DNA of 64,000 nucleotides from Amyloporia xantha (taxonomy: Eukaryota > Basidiomycota > Agaricomycetes > Polyporales > Adustoporiaceae), in the NCBI GenBank assembly GCA_036971615.1, contig JAYKKR010000048.1, positions 124,001 to 188,000 on the forward strand. The letters are read 5' to 3'. Shown here piece after piece: positions 59,688 to 64,000 of the stretch. Made by a program: the position numbers and the translations under genes. Numbering within the stretch: the first letter of the stretch is position 1; every line of letters starts with the position of its first letter. The notes beneath the pieces are model-generated. The model was not told the DNA's origin and did no database searches. It saw only the letters and a list, made by a program, of their open reading frames with translations.

Positions 59688-61003
59688 CATGATCTCAAGG
59701 TATATTTGGCGTCCTGGTTTAAAAGGCCAAGTGGAGAATGCCAGCCACTCCAATCCTCCTTTCAATCTCACGAGCTTTCTATACCAACCATGAGTCTTTG
59801 TAAACATTGTGTTTCTGGTGAGAAAGCTCTGTCGAACCGGATAGGCTCATCGCTCACGTCCGGTCCACACAGGCGTCCGTCACGAAGGCACCACGGAAGG
59901 CGAGTGTTGTTCTTTCCCGTATCGCAATCAGAGCATGCATACTTATCGAGCCCTTCGACGACAGGAAAGCTCGAGGAGATCGGAGGTGTCGAGTGTTATA
60001 TTGCCACTCCGTCTGTCGAATATCCCAAGGACAAAGTTCTCCTTTATCTCGTGGATATCTTCGGTGTTGAGCTGCCCAACCACCAGGTTGGTTTCATTGG
60101 TCCTCATTCTTGTGCGATTGTTCAAGCTTAGGACGATTTATTCCTGAAGCTCTTGGCGGATGACTATGCCCGTAACGGGTTCAAGGTGATCATTCCAGAC
60201 ATCCTGAACGGCGACCCTGCCCCTCCGGATGCTCTTGATCCGGGTTCGACGTGGGACTTCATGGCGTGGTTGGGAAAGCACGGAATGGACACTGTCAAGC
60301 CTGTACTCGACAAAGTCATTCCAGCCCTCAAGGAGAGTGGCATCTCGAAGATCGGAGTACTTGGATTCTGCTACGGTGCGCGCCCCGCGTTCGATCTTGC
60401 ATTCGAGAACGTCGTAGCCGTCACCGTGGTGTCGCACCCGAGTCTTCTGCAGGTTCCAGCGGACCTCGAGGTGAGCATCGCGCCCACTGTCTGCACAGAA
60501 AGCCTGATTAAACTCACTTCATCCTTGCAGAAATACCTTGCTCAGTCCAAGGCGCCGCTACTTATCAACACCTGTGAAATTGATCAGATGTTCCCGAAGG
60601 AGGCGCAGGCGGCGGCTGATGCGGTTCTGGGCGGTGGCAAGTTCGCACCCGGATATGAAAGGACGTACTGGCCGGGCTGCGTCCACGGTTTCTCCATCCG
60701 CGGCGATTTGGTAAGTATTATCACTGAATTCGGATAGGCTCGTCTTAATACTAAAATGAATTTCCTCAGAGTGATCCCCATGTCAAGGCTGGAAAAGAGG
60801 GTGTTTTCAAAGCCAGCGTCGAATTTCTCATCAAGCACCTGTAATGAATGGGCTTTGATACAACGACGCTCGGCGGATGAAGAGCTGTGATAGGACGTCG
60901 AATTGTATACGTGTGTAAATCAATTTTGTGTATCCCGATAACACGACGTGCTCGGTTCGACCTTCGAACCTTCGGAAAAATCGTCAAGATGACTATAGAG
61001 ATG
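59688..61003 (+). repeat. Tandem duplication unit 1 (carries intact dienelactone hydrolase)
   Basis: This unit and 61179-62434 share sequence from upstream of the start codon (aaggtatatttggcg) through all exons and introns to a 3' block (tcgtcaagatgac). The offset is about 1.49 kb. Similarity is strongest in exons, and flanks and introns have diverged, so the duplication is not recent. Confidence 0.8.
59790..60844 (+). CDS. Dienelactone hydrolase family protein
   Basis: Cytosolic alpha/beta hydrolase. Bacterial relatives open dienelactone rings in aromatic degradation; the fungal role is uncertain. Six exons, 59790-59817, 59873-59899, 59965-60086, 60150-60470, 60531-60710 and 60770-60844, give 250 residues, the usual length. 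Signatures are GKLEEIGGVECYIATP, LYLVDIFGVEL, LLADDYARNGFKVIIPDILN, the nucleophile elbow GFCYGARP with C133, the acid D184 (CEIDQMFP) and H218 (GCVHGFSIRGD). The second intron (59900-59964) fits only with a GC donor (gcgagt), since this alone gives the family's EGTTEGKLEEIGG. The paralogue downstream has the same donor. Confidence 0.9.
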
Positions 61004-61178
61004 TCCAAGGGCTAATCGATACACAGCCGCTGTCCTAGGATATCGGCACCGTCTTCGTTCTTGCATTTTACCCTGGGGCTCGATGTAGTCCTAGCCTGGG
61101 ACCAGGGTGCTATGTTGTCAGTGTCATAGTGACCGCAGCTGAGGAATTGATGGTTCTCACAATGAGCGTGCGTGGTAG

Positions 61179-62434
61179 CATGATCCCAAGGTATATTTGG
61201 CGGTCTGGTATCAAGGCGAAGGTGCGAGTCTCCGTTTTTGCAAACCTCCATCTCACAAGCTGTCTATACTAACCATGAGCCTTTGTGAACAATGTGTCTC
61301 TGGTGAGGAAACCCGGTCGAGCCTGATAGGATCACTGCTGATGTCTGATCTGCACAGGTGTGCGCCATGAGGGTATACCAGAAGGCGAGCCCTGTCTCTG
61401 CCTGTATTGCATTTGTAGCATGCACACTTACCTGCTACTCTACGACAGGGAAATTCGAAAAGATCGGGGATATCGAGTCTTATGTTACTACACCGTAGGT
61501 CGAGTACCCCAAGGATAAAGTCCTCCTTTACCTTCCCGATGTCTCCGGTATTGGGCTACCCAACGACCAGGTTGGTCCCATTTCTCCTCACCTCTTCAAT
61601 GCTTATAACCATTCACGTTCGAAGCTCTTAGCGGATGACTACGCTCGGAACGGGTTCAAGGTGGTCATCCCAGACATCCTGAATAGCGACCCTACGCCCG
61701 CAGATGCTCTTGATCCAGGTTCTACATGGGACTTCAAGGTATGGTTGGGAAGACATGGCATGGACACTGTCAAGCCTGTACTCGACAAAGTCACTCCTAC
61801 CCTCAAGGACGACGGTGTATCGAAGATCGGGGTGCTCGGATTCTGCTACAGCGCACGTCCCGCGTTCAATCTCGCATTCGAGAAACGAATGTCATAGCCG
61901 TCACCGTGGTCTCGCACCCGAGTCTCCTGCAGGTTCCAGCGGACCTCGAGGTAAGTGTCGCGCCTAATGCCTGCATGTGAGCACCTGACTATTGTCACTT
62001 CGAAGAAATACCTTGCCCAGTCCAAAGCGCCGCTACTTATAAACAGCTGCGAAATTGACCACGTCTTCCCAAATGAAGCGCAGGCTGCGACAGATGCGAT
62101 CCTGGGCGGTGGCAAGTTCGCACCTGGATATGAGAGGACGTACCGGCCGGGCTGCGTCCACGGCTTCTCCGTCCGCGGCGACATGGTAAGGATCATAATT
62201 AGATCTTGAAGCTTGAAGTCCCGTCTTGAAACAGCCCTTTCAGAGTGATGTCAAAGTGAAGGCTGGAAAAGAGGGTGTTTTCAAAGCCAACGTAGAGTTT
62301 CCTCATCAAGCACTTGAGATAAATGAATCGGGTGTGATGTTGTTAAGGTCAAATTGGACACATGTAAATCAGCTCTATATATCTCCCGACAGACTCAGTC
62401 CAACCTTTGAAGTCGTCAAGATGACCATATATCA
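61179..62434 (+). repeat. Tandem duplication unit 2 (carries decayed hydrolase copy)
   Basis: Second unit of the tandem duplication, directly following unit 1. It contains the hydrolase pseudogene. Confidence 0.8.
61275..62320 (+). pseudogene. Dienelactone hydrolase pseudogene (tandem copy)
   Basis: It aligns with the intact copy along its whole length, including intron positions. Lesions: a nonsense TAG at 61496-61498 (the intact copy has TCT), five extra bases within 61881-61892 that shift the frame just after NLAFE, and an extra C near 62299-62302 that removes the normal IKHL-stop end. The nucleophile elbow reads GFCYSARP instead of GFCYGARP, so a Gly next to the catalytic Cys is also lost. 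Other blocks (DDYARNGFKVVIPDILN, GCVHGFSVRGD) persist. It is probably not a functional enzyme. Confidence 0.88.
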
Positions 62435-62796
62435 TACAGTGATTTTCCAGAGTTCACTTCGGATAATGACTCTGACTCCGCTTAGTCACCGAGAATTAGT
62501 TGCTGAACTTCTCTGTCACTGACAGCATGTTAATATATATAGCTATAATATGTTGTGTGCGAGTACTCATCCCACCTGGATATCGCAGGCTGGTCAGAAT
62601 GATATCGGTTCATGGCAAAAGCTACCGAGGATGCGATATCATTTGAATATCGGACCCGCGCCATAGGCGATGACCAAGCTCCGAGGTGATGAGCCAGAGC
62701 CTCACACTGGCACTGCTCTCCCCAACCGCGATGATCACTAGACCTCTGGAAAATACCACGACAACTATACTCTACGAGACTTCATGAGCGACAGCG
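62435..62796. promoter_or_regulatory. Upstream region of the last gene
   Basis: Intergenic, with no repeats seen. A tatata stretch lies near 62530-62545. Confidence 0.4.
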
Positions 62797-64000
62797 ATGT
62801 CTGACGAAATGCCCTCCTGGAAGTCCCTGGCGAGCTCAGCCTCGCGGTCGATCAAAAGTTATGTATCTCAACGTGATCTCAAGCGACCATTTCCTGCCAG
62901 CCGAGAAGCCAGCGTAGACGGAACCTCGAAGAGGCAGACATGGGGTCAATGGGCCGGTCAGAAACTGCGGCAAGCACAAGGGGAGACTGTCGGCACGGAG
63001 CAGCTCCTGCTCTTCCCAGGCTGGGCGACAAGAAGGTACAGGGGGCCCGCCCCTCACAATACAGGCGGTGAGTACATACATTTCGATGACTTTCATTTGG
63101 TATCCGATTTTGTATCCGCTGGCGGACGCAGTCCCATGCCGGACAATACATGATCGCCTATTCTACGGTAAGCGGCGGTCAGCTCTGTGCAATGAAGCAA
63201 GCAATGAAGCAAGGGAGGCGCGAGCGGAAGTCGTTAGTGGTGAGCGCTAGCTACCGGGTTTCCGGACAGGTAGCTGACTGCATTTCCATGAGATGCGGCG
63301 AGAGGGATACCTTGTTCCGTGCACGAGCTGTCTCTGAGGTTGTCTAGGAACCATGGAAACATTCTGTGGCCACAAACAACGGTGGCGCCTGCACTGTAAT
63401 GAGTGTATTCCCTCATTCCCAATACGCTTGCAACTGCAACAGAGACTGGGATAGATGTGGGTGGAGACATCCGAACGGGTCATTTGACGATCCACCCACA
63501 TCTCTTCGTCGTGTGAGATGATAGTTCCGTGTCCCTTCAGTGGGTTCAAGATGTCGGGTTTGCCTCGTATGATTCTCGAAGTCACAGCGAGGCAATGAGA
63601 CCAATATGTGCATGGGTATTGTGTCATGCAGACCGGCACGTTCCGTGCAATAGGATTGTACCTCTACTGCATCGGTTGCCATAGTTCATAGAGCTCACTG
63701 GTCTTAATCGCAGACGCCGTCTATGATATCGAGCTATTTGTCTCAGGTTTTGCCTCCAGGTCCAGTGGGCCGGGATTTGGCACACGTTCTGGGAGGGCAT
63801 TCCTCAAGTTAGCCAAAAGTAAGCTGGTCTCACCATAGCGTTGTTCGTGCTCTCATCCATCCTTAGGCTTTGCTGCACTGCCGAAGCTCACAATACAATC
63901 GGCCGCAAGCACTGCAAATCGTGACTGGCTGTCGGATGCACAGCTGAGCACTGAAGATCTGAAATCTATGCGGTTACCACCTCCGCCGGATGAGATGGAT
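62797..64000 (+). CDS. Conserved-looking fungal protein, N-terminal part (cut by window edge)
   Basis: I do not recognise the family with confidence. Exons 62797-63067, 63714-63818 and 63867-64000 (continuing) join in frame. The start MSDEMPSWKSLASSASRSIK is basic and polar. TEQLLLFPGWATRRY then AVYDIELFVSGFASRS and RAFLKLAKSFAALPKL read like conserved blocks. The last visible residues (LKSMRLPPPPDEMD) look like a linker. The first intron (63068-63713, 646 nt) is about ten times the local norm. It may contain a missed exon and holds a 13 bp perfect inverted repeat (63453-63465 with 63491-63503). Confidence 0.65.

Overview
This window is nuclear DNA of a filamentous basidiomycete, most likely an agaricomycete (mushroom or wood-decay lineage). 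The evidence is gene structure and gene content. Nearly every gene is split by many 45-70 nt GT-AG introns, the genes are intact eukaryotic housekeeping genes, there is a DUF6533-type membrane protein of a kind abundant in Agaricomycetes, and the gene-poor gaps hold small transposon-like palindromes. I read exon chains by eye from splice sites and reading frame. For most genes the exon lengths sum to a multiple of three and conserved motifs cross the junctions.

Layout. 1-605: 3' end of a glutamine-dependent NAD+ synthetase. 0.6-5.2 kb: gene-poor, with a 1,500 bp TA-flanked inverted-repeat element. 5.2-9.8 kb (minus): a RING-H2/PH/VWA scaffold of the Far1/Ste5 type. 9.8-14.6 kb: mostly unresolved, with one small MITE. 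14.6-23.5 kb: DUF6533 protein, dynactin p24-like subunit, a CCC2/ATP7-type copper ATPase and an RMT2-type arginine methyltransferase. 24-25.6 kb: unresolved minus-strand coding-like stretches. 26.0-32.5 kb: ZIP zinc transporter, a 672 bp foldback element with 201 bp arms, a single-pass surface protein and an EXPERA/TMEM97-type protein. 32.9-37.5 kb: TRM82 (tRNA m7G46 methyltransferase subunit) and a GH47 mannosidase carrying an apparent frameshift. 39.1-47.8 kb: a 150 bp MITE, a TAP-type serine peptidase, PET117, a conserved unknown, a GNAT acetyltransferase, an F-box-like protein and a DUF2015 protein. 49.2-57.5 kb: Old Yellow Enzyme, RED/IK splicing factor, sterol O-acyltransferase and EMC5. 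59.7-62.4 kb: a tandem dienelactone hydrolase pair, the second copy a pseudogene. 62.8-64 kb: the 5' part of an unrecognised gene.

I see no operon-like unit or biosynthetic cluster. Shared themes are loose: metal supply (CCC2, ZIP), secretory-pathway and ER functions (EMC5, GH47, sterol acyltransferase, EXPERA protein) and RNA processing (TRM82, RED/IK). The least ordinary items are the four independent inverted-repeat elements (one nearly identical arm to arm), the GH47 frameshift just before its calcium-binding tail, and the decaying hydrolase duplicate whose introns keep the same non-canonical GC-AG donor.
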